From Gonapodya prolifera JEL478 (lineage: Eukaryota > Monoblepharomycota > Monoblepharidomycetes > Monoblepharidales > Gonapodyaceae), in NCBI GenBank assembly GCA_001574975.1, contig KQ965785.1, positions 90,916-154,915 on the forward strand: DNA of 64,000 nucleotides. The letters are read 5' to 3'. The notes under the pieces are model-generated. The model was given only the letters and a program-made list of their open reading frames with translations, ran no database searches and was not told where the DNA came from. The position numbers and the translations under genes were made by a program. Position 1 is the first letter of the stretch, and each line of letters opens with the position of its first letter. Shown here in pieces: positions 32,040 to 43,757 of the stretch.

Positions 32040-34347
32040 CTGATCATACATCAGTCGCACACAGACTTGGCCTCCACAAGCTTGGCCTTTCCGTATCAGT
32101 CCCCCTACGAGTCCGGTCGGATTTGTCTGTTCTCGCCGCCATGGGATATCGGACAGTTCGAGCGCCGTCGGATAACTCCGACGAGGACGTGTTTGCGCGC
32201 GCACATCATCCCACCCCGTCTGATCTCCAATTCCCCAGGGACATCCACCACCGTGTAATCACTGTGGTGCACCAAGTCGAGCTATGGTCTCGGACGGGAC
32301 CATTCCTCGTGCGAGGTCCGAACGCGGTAACCACACTGGGCGGTCCACAACATGCCAACGCATGTAATAAAGATGTCTAGCGCCCAGGTGGTGTAATTCC
32401 AGCCGATACCGCCTTTTTCTTCCTTTTGATAATATTCCGAGGTCAAACTACGTCATCAAGTAAATGTCGCGCGACCGACAACTCACAATGACGGCAGCAA
32501 CTGAAGGTGCGCCAATGGAAGCGACGACATTCCGGAGCATATAGGCGATGAAACTGACGGTGGCCGCTTCGTCGGGGAAAATGCTATTCAATGGGCGATC
32601 ACTATTTAGGCCGTGGCAAAGTGATTTCTGCGCAGAAGGTGCCACTTACTCGATAAGGTAAGTTCCGCGGGGTTCACTAGGAAAAAGGAAATGCCGAATG
32701 GTAACGCTGGGTTTGTAGGCGATATAGTCTTTGTCAAGGCTCAAAACTCATTGCGCATCCAAATCCCATGACGGTGAACGCTTCCGTGTTTGGAATTTGA
32801 TAGCCAACCGCAAAATGATAGCACCATCCTAAAAGTTTTGTGATTGCTTCCCCTTCAAGGACTTACACAGAGCATTTTCATGTTACCCACCCGACCATAA
32901 CCAGCCCCATCATCAACGTTGCCAACCCGAATGCCGCATGCCACAGCCTGTCTTCAGGTCTTGCCTGACTATTGTGCCTCCGCGCGGATCTTTTTATGTC
33001 GATATCAGCAAGAACGCCAGCCAGAACAGATCCCATAATGTTTGCAAAAGCGAAAACTACGCCCAGAGGCATGTGGCAGTGGCGTCATGACCTGAAATGG
33101 AATATCTCATTTACATCTCATTTTTTCGGCCGAAATCGGGTCGAGATCTCACCATATACGCGTTGTGGTTTGGAAGCCCTGGGATGACCACGACTGGATT
33201 ACACAATACACGGTGGCCCCAGAGTTGACCATGGTGGCGACGAAGGGGTAGCGCAGTACTTTGAACGTCTTGAGTACTCGTTCTATGTTTTCAAGTATCG
33301 TTGGGGAGGCTGGCAGTGATTTGTTGGTTGTGGTGGGCGACGGCCCAAGCCGGGCATGCTCTGATTGCAGAATTGTTTTGTTCCGCACAAGGGTTTCCGG
33401 AACAAAGAAGTGGAGCAGGAGAATTTCGAATTCCGTAGCCACGGCGACAAAAGTGAAGATGTTTTGCCTGAAATCTGAGAGGTGAGAAGCGCCAGCACCA
33501 ACCAACTTGCAGCTGCCAACTTTGAAGTTGAGTCGAGCGCTCACCATCCCAGGTTATCTGTGGTAAGGCATCCGATCCGATAGCCGGTCTCATCACCGCC
33601 CCAAGTACCGCTCCCACTGAAAAGTACCCATAGGCACGGCCTCATTTTGTGTATGTGATAGAGGTCGGAAATTGTTCCTTCGAGTATAGAGACTGCAGAG
33701 CTGGCACCTGCGCCCTGCAAGAAGCGTAAGCCAGTGAGTATTTGAATGTTGGTGGTATAGATCATGAGGCTGGAGAGAAAAGAAATTTTCATTCAGTTGG
33801 AAAACCGATGATCTTGACCAACGCAACTCACATTGCTGCAACGAAGCACACGATATTTGTCTAAATATACACTGGTCTCCGACCATACCTTTCGCTTATC
33901 GACGCCCAAATAATTGGCTCAAAGGTAACACCTGTGAGCTTCATGTTTCCACCTCGTAGATTTTCCAATTTTCCAAACTCACCATGATGGCCGACGACAA
34001 GAAATAGAGACTGTCATGGTTAGATTCCCCATAATATCTGTGGTATAGAGAGTCTCCTGCATTGCTGGAAGGGCTGGTGCGAGGTGAACATTTCCGAGAA
34101 TTTAACATTCACATCGAAAGTCTGCTATGATTTCAATGAATTCACGCTCACCTGGAGTGTAAATCGTGGACTCCAGAAAGTACAGAGTTGTCGAGAGAGA
34201 AGCTATCGCGATAATGATCGCTTTCTTCCTTTCTGTGAACCGTTTTGCCGGCACTGCTCGACCATTCGCTCCCTATCTCGAGGGTCTGTACTAATCGAAC
34301 AGTCATTCCCTGGACTGCTCGACGCCATTTTTGTCGACGGGAGGTGA
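32040..34347 (-). pseudogene. MFS drug:H+ antiporter-like transporter, duplicate copy 1, broken
   Basis: A former twelve-helix transporter (DHA1-like). Recognisable pieces are KKAIIIAIASLSTTLYFLES, GLRFLQGAGASSAVSILEG, LLLHFFVPETLVRNKTIL, YPFVATMVNSGATVYCVIQ, GVLADIDIKRSARRHN and IFPDEAATVSFIAYMLRN. The start region (ATG near 34347) is out of frame with the first helix. Its length there differs from copy 2 by a number not divisible by three. A second frame change lies in the GRAYGYFSVGAVLGAV helix (about 33560-33640). The exon order and intron positions match copy 2 at 40771-43077. It probably exported small organic compounds before decay. Confidence 0.65.
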
Positions 34348-34625
34348 AGGGATAGTCTTTTCTGACTCGATGCCCACGGCGCAGATGGCGTTTCGGAACG
34401 CTTCCGCAATCCTCTCAGAGATGGCGAAGAAACGAAGAGAATTGTTTCGAGGGACGAGAGTCGCGGTATGTGCCTTTTGCGGGACAGATAATCTCAGACC
34501 CGTTGAATTGAACTTCGGGCAGCAATTTTCAGTGGTGGAAATATCATTTGACGGAACCACCTCGAACCCACTGCCCACTGACCTCAACGCAAAAACCCGC
34601 CAACGCGATCCTTTTTGGGATCGAC

Positions 34626-34651
34626 TTTTTTTTTTTTTTTTTTTTTTTTTT
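34626..34651 (+). repeat. Poly-T tract (26 T)
   Basis: An uninterrupted run of 26 T just outside the copy-1 duplication block. It could be a polyA relic of retroposition at the block border or simple slippage. Confidence 0.9.
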
Positions 34652-34928
34652 GCGAAGAGAGCATATTTGCGTGATTGAACAACCGAAGAACGTGTCGTAT
34701 GTGGGCTCCAGGTCACCTATACGTCGAGCTCGTCCTCAGCTCAACAAAAGGAACGAGGGTTGTCGGTGGCCGACTTCCCGAAGCACAACGACTAGAAGCA
34801 TGCCTTCTCGGGCGTTTAGTGTTGTTGTTATCACGAATGCTCCGTTTTAGGGTAAATTTCGAGGCTGAATACATTCCCCTTGGTTTCGTCTTTTTCCACC
34901 AGCCCAACACCAAGCACCGGAACGATCA

Positions 34929-35064
34929 ATGTCCACCACCCTGAACGCTCAGCTGATCGATGATGTGGAAGCCGGGAACGAGGCGGACGTGAGACGGTTG
35001 TTGAGGCGGGGGCGAGTCCCAATGCACGGAAGAGGGTCACGTTGGTGATGCCATTTTCGTGAAC
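34929..35064 (+). pseudogene. Ankyrin-repeat gene stub
   Basis: From the ATG at 34929: LNAQLIDDVEAGNEADVRRL then LRRG. One base later in the next frame it continues ASPNARKRVTLVM. This is the start of an ankyrin repeat ('A..G....V..LL..GASPN'). The frame shifts by one base inside the repeat and no further repeat follows, so it is a fragment or decayed gene. Confidence 0.5.
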
Positions 35065-35220
35065 CTGGAATATGCGGACGGGTGGGGGCAGGTGGGCAGT
35101 GTTGTTGTCGCTTTCAGCGTGTTTTGTTTTGAACGCGCTAAAAGTATATTAAATCCCTCAGGTCTTCCATACAACTACAAACACAACCGGTCACTTCCCC
35201 CTCTCCTACTTCTCATCCGA

Positions 35221-35630
35221 CTAACCCGGCTCAACTTTCCCACCAACCTCGGCTGCGCCTCCTGTCACTGGATTGCGCCTGGGCTCACTGCCGCAATTCG
35301 CCGCCCAGCAGGCAGTGGCACCAACCACACCGTCCTTGTCGCACTGTGTGAGGGACGTGATGGGGCCACCGAGGGTGGTGTCAGAACGGGTTGGTGGGGT
35401 TACGGGGAATGGTGCGTCTCCACAAGTGCAAACGCGTTTGCTGGCGGCGGAGGATAACGTTTGGACAAATCCGGGAGTGCCCACAGGGATGATTGGAGGA
35501 AGAGTAATAGACACGGGAGTGGAGACAGTGGGATTACAAGTACCCGCGAGTACTGCGAGGGAGACTGAGAGTGTTGGGAGGTAGCGATGCCGGAGAAAGA
35601 GCCAGCGGGTATTGGGACTGCCATGGTTCC
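35221..35630 (-). CDS. Possible small secreted Cys-containing protein
   Basis: A minus-strand frame reads RHRYLPTLSVSLAVLAGTCN, which resembles a signal peptide and cleavage site. A Pro/Thr-rich part follows (STPVSITLPPIIPVGTPGF), then a segment with Cys residues (RVCTCGDAPF, LTQCDKDG, ATACWAANCG), ending at 35221. There is no in-frame ATG close to the hydrophobic part, so a first exon upstream or a decayed start is implied. No family recognised. Confidence 0.25.
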
Positions 35631-35809
35631 AAGCAGTGCAGGGTTGCTGTTGGCATGGGTTCTATCATTGACAATTTGTCGTCAAATTACATTCTCTCTT
35701 CAATTGTTGAAAATCCCACTTTTGAGAAATTAGAGACGTTATTTTTAAATAGATTTGGTTATGGATATTAAATGCTCCTCGTTCGCCCATCTTTTGTTTC
35801 ATTATTTAG

Positions 35810-36903
35810 TCAAATTACTCTTTTCACACCGCAGCAAATTGTACTATCGATAAAGTGGTTCCACTTCGGTTCAGAGTAGTGCATCCTTTTGGCTTCATCG
35901 TACTTGTATCTTGTATCTTCTGCCATGAGCAATTCTGCTTCCGCTGCATTGAGCGCAATTGTGATCCAAGTCGCTGGACCGATGAGATTACAGCGATGTT
36001 TTGTCATTCAATGCGAAGAAATTGTGAAACATTGCAGAAACGCACCATGATAGTTGGTAGTTCTGTAATCTGTGCGGTATGTGAAGGTGGAGGTGGCGGT
36101 TTTGAAGTACATTCCCTTTGGTTGCAAAACTTCGTTGTTGAAGTCGTCTTGAAATTTCGCCACGGCTTTCTGGAGCCGAATATGCTGTGTTTCGTGTAGA
36201 AAAATTAGTTCAGATGCGTCAAAGCACAAACACAGTGTCTCACTTTCTGCAACCAATATGGGATGCCCACAACCGATGCGAAGACCACAACTTCAACAAG
36301 CACCAACGAGTTTGTTGGGTGAATTCTTCGTTTATCTGAATCGTTGCATACTCACAACCCGTGAATATCGAGAAAGATTCCGATTCCATGATATCCTCAA
36401 ACTTTCTCATCCAGCGTTTCCTTAATGAATGCGATTCAAGATCGTCATCAAGTGTACGTTAGAAACATGCAAGAATGCACAGACGTGACACATACCATGT
36501 CTCTGCATCCACACGTCTTCGCTCTATCGGGACTGGAACATGTTCAAGCACGATATCGGATAACGCTTGTCGCTTTCCGAAGTCGCTGGATCCATACACG
36601 TCCAAAATGAGTCGAGAATCAGTGGAAGCAGGTCGGGGGAACCGTCTGGACGGGAGGGATCACAGATTGTTGACCAGCTTTGCGGTAAAAGGCGGGTACT
36701 AGCGCTCACGTTCCCAAAGACGACCCATCTGCACGGATCACAAGATTTGCGGGCTTGTATTCCTTCTTTTGATATTCTGGTGGAGGCCGAAGAGGTGGAC
36801 CATCCCCTGCAGACAATGCCGTCTCGACGTTTGAGACCGCATCCGAGTAGGAAGGGAGCTCAACTTGAGCTTGCGACGCTGATTGGGAAACGGATTCCGT
36901 CAT
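35810..36903 (-). CDS. Uncharacterised protein with PPPEY motif
   Basis: From the ATG at 36903: MTESVSQSASQAQVELPSYS, then PPLRPPPEYQKKEYKPANLV, and a GTGAGC donor at about 36716. Later exons give LPLILDSFWTCMDPATSESD, FDASELIFLHETQHIRLQKA, AKFQDDFNNEVLQPKGMYFK and TATSTFTYRTDYRTTNYH, and finally AALNAAEAELLMAED-like and YDEAKRMHYSEPKWNHF segments ending at 35810. The Pro-rich N-terminus with PPPEY and LPSY could be a ligand for WW domains of a NEDD4/Rsp5-type ubiquitin ligase (inference). I do not recognise the folded part. A stop separates the 36008 and 36007 frames, so an intron or a break lies there. It sits between the two copies of the AKR cluster. Confidence 0.4.
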
Positions 36904-37173
36904 CTCCAGTTGTAAGACAGCTGCAACTAGAAACTGGGGCTTTACCTGAAAAACTAAGGGCGGATGCAATATAGTAACCAATCCTTGACTCAACGGCCAA
37001 CTATCGAGTTCTCCCCAGTGGAAGATAGATACCGAGCACGTTTCCGTTTGCCGAAGCACGTAGTGTACCGCCAGATTTTCGTCCCGTTTAAAATTATTTC
37101 ACCGATGGAATAACCATTTCACCGAGTGTGGAAATAAAAGGTTGAGCTCACGCACAAACGACAGCCACTCGCG

Positions 37174-38623
37174 ATGCCAGAGCGGAAATCAGAACTCAAC
37201 GTCGTATTCGGGTATGAATCGTGCTCAGTTTCACGCCTTCCTTTATGGAATCGTTTGATGCGATCCCCCTTCTCCCGGCCCATTTGTTCCGATCTCACAT
37301 AACAACCGAAACAGATGCATGACATTCGTGAGTCAACGAAGCCAGTTCCCGGCAATTCATCAATGAACCGTTTGCGTCCGCGATAGGGGAAAGAGGGTAC
37401 CGAGCCCGCTCGAGTATTCGATCCCGAAACATGTCGCGAGATTCTGCAAGTCTTCCTGGACCACGGACACACCGAAATCGATACTGCGAGGACGTATTGC
37501 TCCGGAACCTCAGAGCAGTACCTCGGGTTGATCCAGGCGGACAAGATGGGGTGTAAAGTGCAGACGAAACTCTACCCGACGGTGAGGGGTCCCGTCGTGT
37601 CCAGATATGGTCCCTTTGTCGTAAATGCCACTTTTGTGCGGATGCAGACAGGAATGGCACAAAGTGGCCTCCTTGCTGCTATCGCCGCTGAAAATATGAT
37701 AGAGCACACCCCAGAGGGTTTGAGGAAACATCTCAAGGCGTCTTTGGAGGCTCTCAAGGTGAAAAAACTGGACATGTGGTGAGTGTTCAGTCTGAAGCGC
37801 TTGCCAGCATGCCCTGCTGGACGCATCCTCGCGCCTTTCCGACGAATTCACGGCGTCTAGGTACCTGCACGGACCAGACCGCACCACCCCGTACGAAGTC
37901 ACGTTGAAAGCTGTCAACGATCTTTACAAAGATGGCCTCTTTGAGCGCTTCGGCGTGTCCAACTACTACTCGTGGGAAGTCGCGGAAATGGTGACCCTGT
38001 GTCGCTCCAACGGGTGGATCCAGCCGACAGTCTACCAGGGCTTGTACAACGTCATCAACCGCAACGTTGAGGTAGAGCTTTTTCGATGCTTGAGGAAATA
38101 CGGGATGAGCTTTTACGCGTTCAACCCTCTCGGAGGCGGATTCCTCACGGGACGGTATTCCAAGGAGAAGATTGCTGAGGTGGAGAAGGGCTCTCGGTTC
38201 GACCCAGAGAGAAACTTTGGTAAGTTTACCGCTCTTTCGACGACTGCATCTCCTCGCCCAATTCATACTGATCTTGACGTCTGGATGTGTTTGTGGAACA
38301 CGCATCACGTAACTATTTAAGGCAAAAACTACCGTGCCCGCTACTTTAACGACTCCACTTTCGCCGCCCTTGAGGTTGTTCGTGCAGCCTGTGAATCCCA
38401 CGGACTTTCTATGGCGGAGGTCTCTCTTCGCTGGATGAACCACCACTCGGCCATGAAGAAAGAGCACGGCGACAGCATCATCATCGGAGCGTCATCACTC
38501 CAGCATACAAAGGATAACATGGAGTATTTGGACAAGGGACCACTCCCCGAGACCCTCGTGGTTGAGCTGGGTAGGGCATGGAGCGTGGCGAAACCGACAG
38601 CGGCGAACTATTTCCACCCCTAG
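37174..38623 (+). CDS. Aldo-keto reductase, AKR7 (aflatoxin aldehyde reductase) type
   Basis: An NADPH-dependent cytosolic aldehyde reductase by family. Exon 1 (37174-37211) encodes MPERKSELNVVFG. A 13-nt microexon (37315-37327) supplies CMTF, and exon 3 continues GKEGTEPARVFDPETCREIL. The catalytic tetrad is readable: Asp and Tyr in EIDTARTYC, Lys in VQTKLYPT, His in YLHGPD. Then come EVAEMVTLCRSNGWIQPTVY, GLYNVINRNVEVELFRCL, FYAFNPLGGGFLTGRYSKE and MAEVSLRWMNHHSAMKKE, and the C-terminal ANYFHP with the stop at 38621-38623. In contrast to its duplicate at 30477, the frame and splice sites are intact. The neighbouring MBOAT and MFS genes were duplicated with it, but a shared pathway is not proven. 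Confidence 0.85.
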
Positions 38624-38726
38624 GTGAAGTAGAAGAAACGTTTCAGAGATGCGGTGTAACGGTTTCTGGTTATGCGCATTGAAATTACACAATTAATCCA
38701 TCATATAAGTGAAAGTCGTAAAATAC

Positions 38727-40659
38727 CTAGTCCGTTTTGTTCGAACCCTCGCCATCATTCATTTCGCCCTTCCGCACCTTCAACAGCCCCATCTTACGTT
38801 GCAATGCGACCATTGCCTGCTCGACACCCAACCCCTTCAGCACAAGAAGCCCACCAATCAAGCCGATATGCCACGCAAAGTACATGGCGCTGTACGCCAC
38901 GAAGATCTTCTCGTACTGAAGAAGGATGTACGATACGGCGAGATAGTTGAGGCAAAGGTGTGTCGCGACGAATGTGAGGGCGTCGTATTGAGGTTTGAAT
39001 CGGGCGAACGGAGATGGCGGTAAGAAGAACGGGCGGAATGCACGCCGCACGGACTTGGCGAACAGCGTGAGAGGGAATCCAGAGACGAAAAATACTGGAC
39101 GCACCAACGGAGATAAAAACGGTTCGGTTATCAGAGGGCGAGACTCATTGGAAACTCACCGTAATACCCCAAAAAGAAGCCATGCCAGAATGCCGAAGAC
39201 ACAAATGTCGCGAGGTTTGCAAAATTCGATGGCACTTCGACACTTTTGCCCGTCTCCTTGTCCACCACTCGCTTGGTGAACCGTAGGTACACAAAGTTCT
39301 TGAGCCACATTGCTGTATGCACGTTCCAGCTGTCGATGTAGTCTCGTGGATTGGTGGCAAGCTCAAGGTCCAGGAAACGGAGTTGAACAGCACGATCCCT
39401 GAGACAGAGTTGCGATGCACGTGTAGGAATGAGCGGAATGCAAATTTGGGCGTATGTAATAGTACTCACCACAGGGGTTTTCCATCTTTATCAATCCCGT
39501 TGAAGCTTATGCCAGATATGGTGCAGACGACTTCTGATAGCTGCCACCCCAAATAGTACTTCAGACGGTGTGCAAAACCCGCAACGTACACATAGAGGAA
39601 TCTATGGATGACGGATGTCGTCAGAAATATCCCATGTTGCCTTGTTAGTTACACATACTTTGACGCCAAGTTCCAAGACTTGAATTCGGCAGTGAGGCAA
39701 TGGTGGAAGCTGAAGGAGCCTAGCGCAAAGTGCCCTATCGCGTAGCCCGCAAGAACTGCGATAGACTCCAGCAGGGGTCGGAGAATGGACACTCGGGGAG
39801 GTACAAACTGGATCCAAACAAAGCAATTAGGAAGTCTTTCGGAAGCACTAGCACGCTTTCAATCCCACCTGGCCAGTGACAAACTTTTCGACGACATTAT
39901 AGTCAAACGCAGGACCTGTGATGAGTCCGCAAAAGAAGTGGGTGTATCCCATGTAGCTGAGGAGCGAAGGTTGTGATACAATGGCGCGAGACGCGAGGGA
40001 AGAAGGTAGGGACTGGTTGGGAGCGTTGTATGTGGGACGGAGATGATTCGCAATTTTCATTTTGGAGGGAGGCGGACATACATCGGGTGAACGAGTTCCA
40101 TCATAGAGACTCCAGGCGTAACTCGACATCCTTATGGTCAGAACCATGAACGGTGCCGTCACATCGTTGTTTTCAAAGTCTTCGAGTTTCCCGAATACTT
40201 GATTTTGAAGGTGACTTGATTATGCACGGTCGCTGTTAGGCGACCACACTAGTCGGAAGTCGCCAACACTCACTAATAACTTAAATGCAGGAGTGCCGTG
40301 CAATGCACAAGTATGGGAGCCCATTTTTGTCCCCGAAACGCTCGGGAGATACTGTAGCTGTAAACAGTAGCTGCAAGATAGTTCAGATAGTACGTCCAAC
40401 CAAAACAGGAGACCAGGATCGCCACTGTGGTAACAACGGCTGCGATGCAATTGCGTCATAAAATGTGAACGGACATTCTGGATGGGAATCGACGCCACCG
40501 ACACCGACAGTAGAGTTCTTGAACCAATCGCGATCCCTTTGGCAGCCATCGAGCGATTACCGCCACGGGATACGCAGCGACGATGGAAATGACAAGGGTC
40601 AGCCCGTCAGATGGAATTCCGAAAGCGTCTGAGAGCAGCAGCGGGAGCTTTCCAGCCAT
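38727..40659 (-). CDS. MBOAT lysophospholipid acyltransferase (Ale1/LPCAT-like)
   Basis: A polytopic endoplasmic-reticulum membrane-bound O-acyltransferase that would re-acylate lysophospholipids. From MAGKLPLLLSDAFGIPSDGL through LVISIVAAYPVAVIARWLP and YYLNYLAATVYSYSISRAF. It continues with FMVLTIRMSSYAWSLYDGTR, PSLLSYMGYTHFFCGLITGP and RLKYYLGWQLSEVVCTISG. The signature then appears: DYIDSWNVHTAMWLKNFVYL (conserved Asn) and NLATFVSSAFWHGFFLGYY (catalytic His). The C-terminus has KPQYDALTFVATHLCLNYLA and ends GEGSNKTD at 38727. Several short introns. Both active-site motifs are present and the frame looks whole. A start 27 codons upstream (40740) is also possible. It lies between AKR and MFS in duplication copy 2 and is deleted from copy 1. 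Confidence 0.85.
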
Positions 40660-40770
40660 GGAGCAGAGCGGACGGGCAGGTTCTCCAATCTCTTCACCGA
40701 CGACCGAAGCAAAGGGAAAAGACTTGCCTGGTTGATACATTACATGTGCAAATTTACAGAAATTAAATAA

Positions 40771-43077
40771 TCATATGCAGAATAATTGCCAGTGTATGTG
40801 GAATGAGGGTGCGACATCATTATTCTGATACATCAGTTGCACTGAGACTTGGCCTCCGCGAGCTCGACTAATCAGTTTCAGTGCCCCCCAGAGTTTGGTC
40901 GGACTTGTCTGTCCCGGGCACCGTGAGATTTCGGATAGTTTTTGAACCCTCGGACAACGAAGGAGTGTCCATTCGGGCTTTGAGCTGACAGCTTTGATCG
41001 CCAACTCCGGATCCCCAAGGCCATCCACAACTGTTTCATCATTAAACTTCACCACGACCGATGAGCTCGGACGGGACCATTCCTCGTGCGAGGTCCGAAC
41101 GTGGTACCCACGCTGGGTGGTCCACAACATGCCAATACAAGCAGAGAAGATGCCAAGTGCCCAGGTGGTGTACTGCCAGCCGATGCCGCCCTTTTCTTCC
41201 TGCTTATACCGTCCTCTAAGGTAGCTTGCAATTTTACTATGACTCACAATGAGGGAAGCAACCGCAGGAGCGATGGAAGCGACGAGATTCCGGAGCATGT
41301 AGGAGATAAAGCTGACGGTGGCCGCTTCATCAGGGAAAATGCTGTTGAACGGAGGCAAAGAATGTTTTACGGATGGGTACGATCATAGTGCGCACAGGGC
41401 GGGACTTACTCAATGATGTATGTTCCTGCCGGGTTCACTGGAACGAAGAAATGCGGTAATATAGTGATGCACCATAGCATGCAACGTACTCTGCATCAAC
41501 TCACAGCTCATCGCGCCTCCAAATCCAATGATGGTGAACGCCACCGTATTTGGAATTCGATAGTTAACTGCAAAATCGTAGCACCAACCTAAGGAAGAGG
41601 TTGTTGAACTATTTTTTGGGGGTCGTTCACATCGCTAAGGTATTTTCATGTCTTACCAACCATCACGAGTCCCGTCATCAACGTCGCCAGCCCGAACGCC
41701 GCCTGCCACAACCTATCTTCAGGTCTCAGTTGACCGTTGTGCCTCCGAGCGGATCGTTCAATGTCGATGTCGGCAAGAGCGCCAGAACGGATCCCTTAAT
41801 GTTCACCATTGCGAAAACTAACGCCCAGAGGCCTGTGGCGGTGGCGTCGAGACCTACGCAAATAACACACTTGAGGTCTCGTTCCTTTTGCAGCGAAGGA
41901 GATGAAGATCCCACCGTACACGCGTTCCTGGTTTTTAAAGCCCTGTGACGACCAAGACTGGATTGAGCAATACACCGTGGCACTCGGGAATAGACAATGG
42001 TGGCGACAAAAGGGTAGCGCAGTACTTTGAGCGTTTTCAGTACCCGTAAAATGTTGTCGAGAACCGTTGGATCAGGGGCAGGACGCGCCTTGCCGTTTGA
42101 AGTAGGCAATGCAGCAGGTTGTTCCGATTGCACGAGAATCGTTTTGTTCCGCACGAGTGTTTCGGGAACGAAGAAGTAGAGTAGTATAATCTCAAGCCCT
42201 GTAGCCTCGGCGACGAATGTGAAGAGGTTTCGCCTGCAATCCAACGGGTGAGAAGCCCTGACGATTTTGCGTTTTTAGCAGCGCGCCTCACCATCCCAAG
42301 CTATCGGTGATAAGGCCTCCGACAGCCGGTCCCATCACCGCCCCAAGTACTGTCCCCACGGAAGAGTACCCATATGCACGGCCTCTTTGGTGGATGGGAT
42401 AGAGGTCGGAAATGGTTCCTGCAAGTATGGAGAATGCAGAGCTGGTGCCTGCACCCTGCAAGAAGCGCAAACCGATGCATCTGAATATTGGTGGTGAAGA
42501 CCATGAGACTGCAGGGGTGGTAGATACGTCCTTTTAGTTGGGGCGTTGATCTTTGTCGGTGTTAACGAAGAATGTCTGCAACTCACATTGCCGCAACTAA
42601 GCAAACAACATTGGTCCAAATATAGACTGGTCTCCGACCATACCGGTCGCTTATGGATGCCCAGATTATTGGCTGAAAGACAACGTCCATATTTTCTTCC
42701 TGGATATTCCACCACACTCACCATGATGGCTGACGAAAGGGAATAGACCGTCACGGTAAGATTACCCATAATATCTGTCGTATTAAGAGACTCCTGGATG
42801 TCCGGGAGGGCTGGTCATGCGAGGTGAATCTTTCCGAGAAATTAACTTCAAATGGAACGTCTCTGGCAATAACAATTCATTCAAGCGTACCAAGAACTTA
42901 AATGGAGGACTCCAGAAAGTAGAGTGTTGTCGCGAGAGAAGCTACGGCGATTATGACGGCTTTCTTCCTTTCGGTGAACCGTTCCACCCGCACTGCCTCC
43001 GCCGAGGAGACCAATTGCTCCCCGTCACTTGGTGCTGAGTCGATGGAGCAGCCATTCTCTGGATTGCTTGACGCCAT
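40771..43077 (-). pseudogene. MFS drug:H+ antiporter-like transporter, duplicate copy 2, probably broken
   Basis: From the ATG at 43077: MASSNPENGCSIDSAPSD, then KKAVIIAVASLATTLYFLES, WASISDRYGRRPVYIW (motif A), GLRFLQGAGTSSAFSILAG and RGRAYGYSSVGTVLGAVMGP (motif C). FVPETLVRNKTIL, LWALVFAMVNIKGSVLA, EDRLWQAAFGLATLMTGLVM and EAATVSFISYMLRNLVAS follow. Most helices are open, but relative to copy 1 two indels not divisible by three are seen. One lies in the YPFVATIVYS...ATVYC segment (about 41975-41990) and one in SVLA...LADIDI (about 41780). The breaks differ from those in copy 1, so the gene was whole when duplicated. Sequencing error is an alternative. The C-terminal end is uncertain. Confidence 0.6.
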
Positions 43078-43757
43078 CTCTTTTCTGTGGGAGGTGAAGG
43101 GATACTCTTGATGCCCGCTGGCGCAAATGGTGGTGAGGAGTCTTGGACTTCCGCAGTCCGCCCAGCGATGGCGATGAGTGGAAGTGCGCTCCTGTCGACC
43201 AATTAGGGTCCCGACGTATGTGACCTGCGGGACCGAAAAGCGCAGACACGTGGGGGTGTTCGGGCAACAATTGCAGGTCCCGATCTCCCGCGTCACAGCC
43301 GCAATTGTATATTTCTCTGGCGTCCCATATATATAACTATCGTCGGACAGTCGTCTATCATGACCGAAAAAAGGCTCCTTGCACTCGCAGAGAATGTCAA
43401 TTTTCAGAATGTTTCCTATTATTGGTACATTTTCAAGGTTAAAAGTGGATTGGTTGAAATCGATCACATTCCCTCAGACTTCCATTCTCTCATCGCCAGA
43501 ATCGCGATTTCCTTCTTCCGGAATCCCAACTTGCTTCACTTTACGGGTTGATATTCTCAAGGACGACTCCATCTTCGGTGAGCCAACACTCTTCCCACGA
43601 TTTTAAAGCAACGCATAGTTGAATGGGTTCGAAACTTCTTCATAAGATCTGCTGCAAATGGACTCCCCTTTGAGACCAATTTCTCATTGAACGTGCGTTG
43701 GAAGGCGAGGTGCTTCAGCGCAAGTGCCAGTCGATATCGGCAGGATTGGTGATTGAT

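Larger units (their letters stand above)
30404..34560. repeat. Segmental duplication, copy 1 (AKR - MBOAT stump - MFS)
   Basis: Gene order, intron positions and flanking sequence match 37107-43320. The two blocks differ mainly by the loss of the MBOAT gene from this copy. Similarity runs through the MFS 5' flank to about 34560. Confidence 0.75.
37107..43320. repeat. Segmental duplication, copy 2 (AKR - MBOAT - MFS)
   Basis: Matches 30404-34560 in order, orientation, intron positions and flanks, and keeps the complete MBOAT gene in the middle. The two blocks are in direct orientation about 2.5 kb apart. Confidence 0.75.

Noticed and set aside
34331-34678. 115-codon plus-strand frame ending in poly-Phe
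   Set aside because: It lies opposite the 5' region of the MFS pseudogene and ends in the T tract. Composition is not coding-like.
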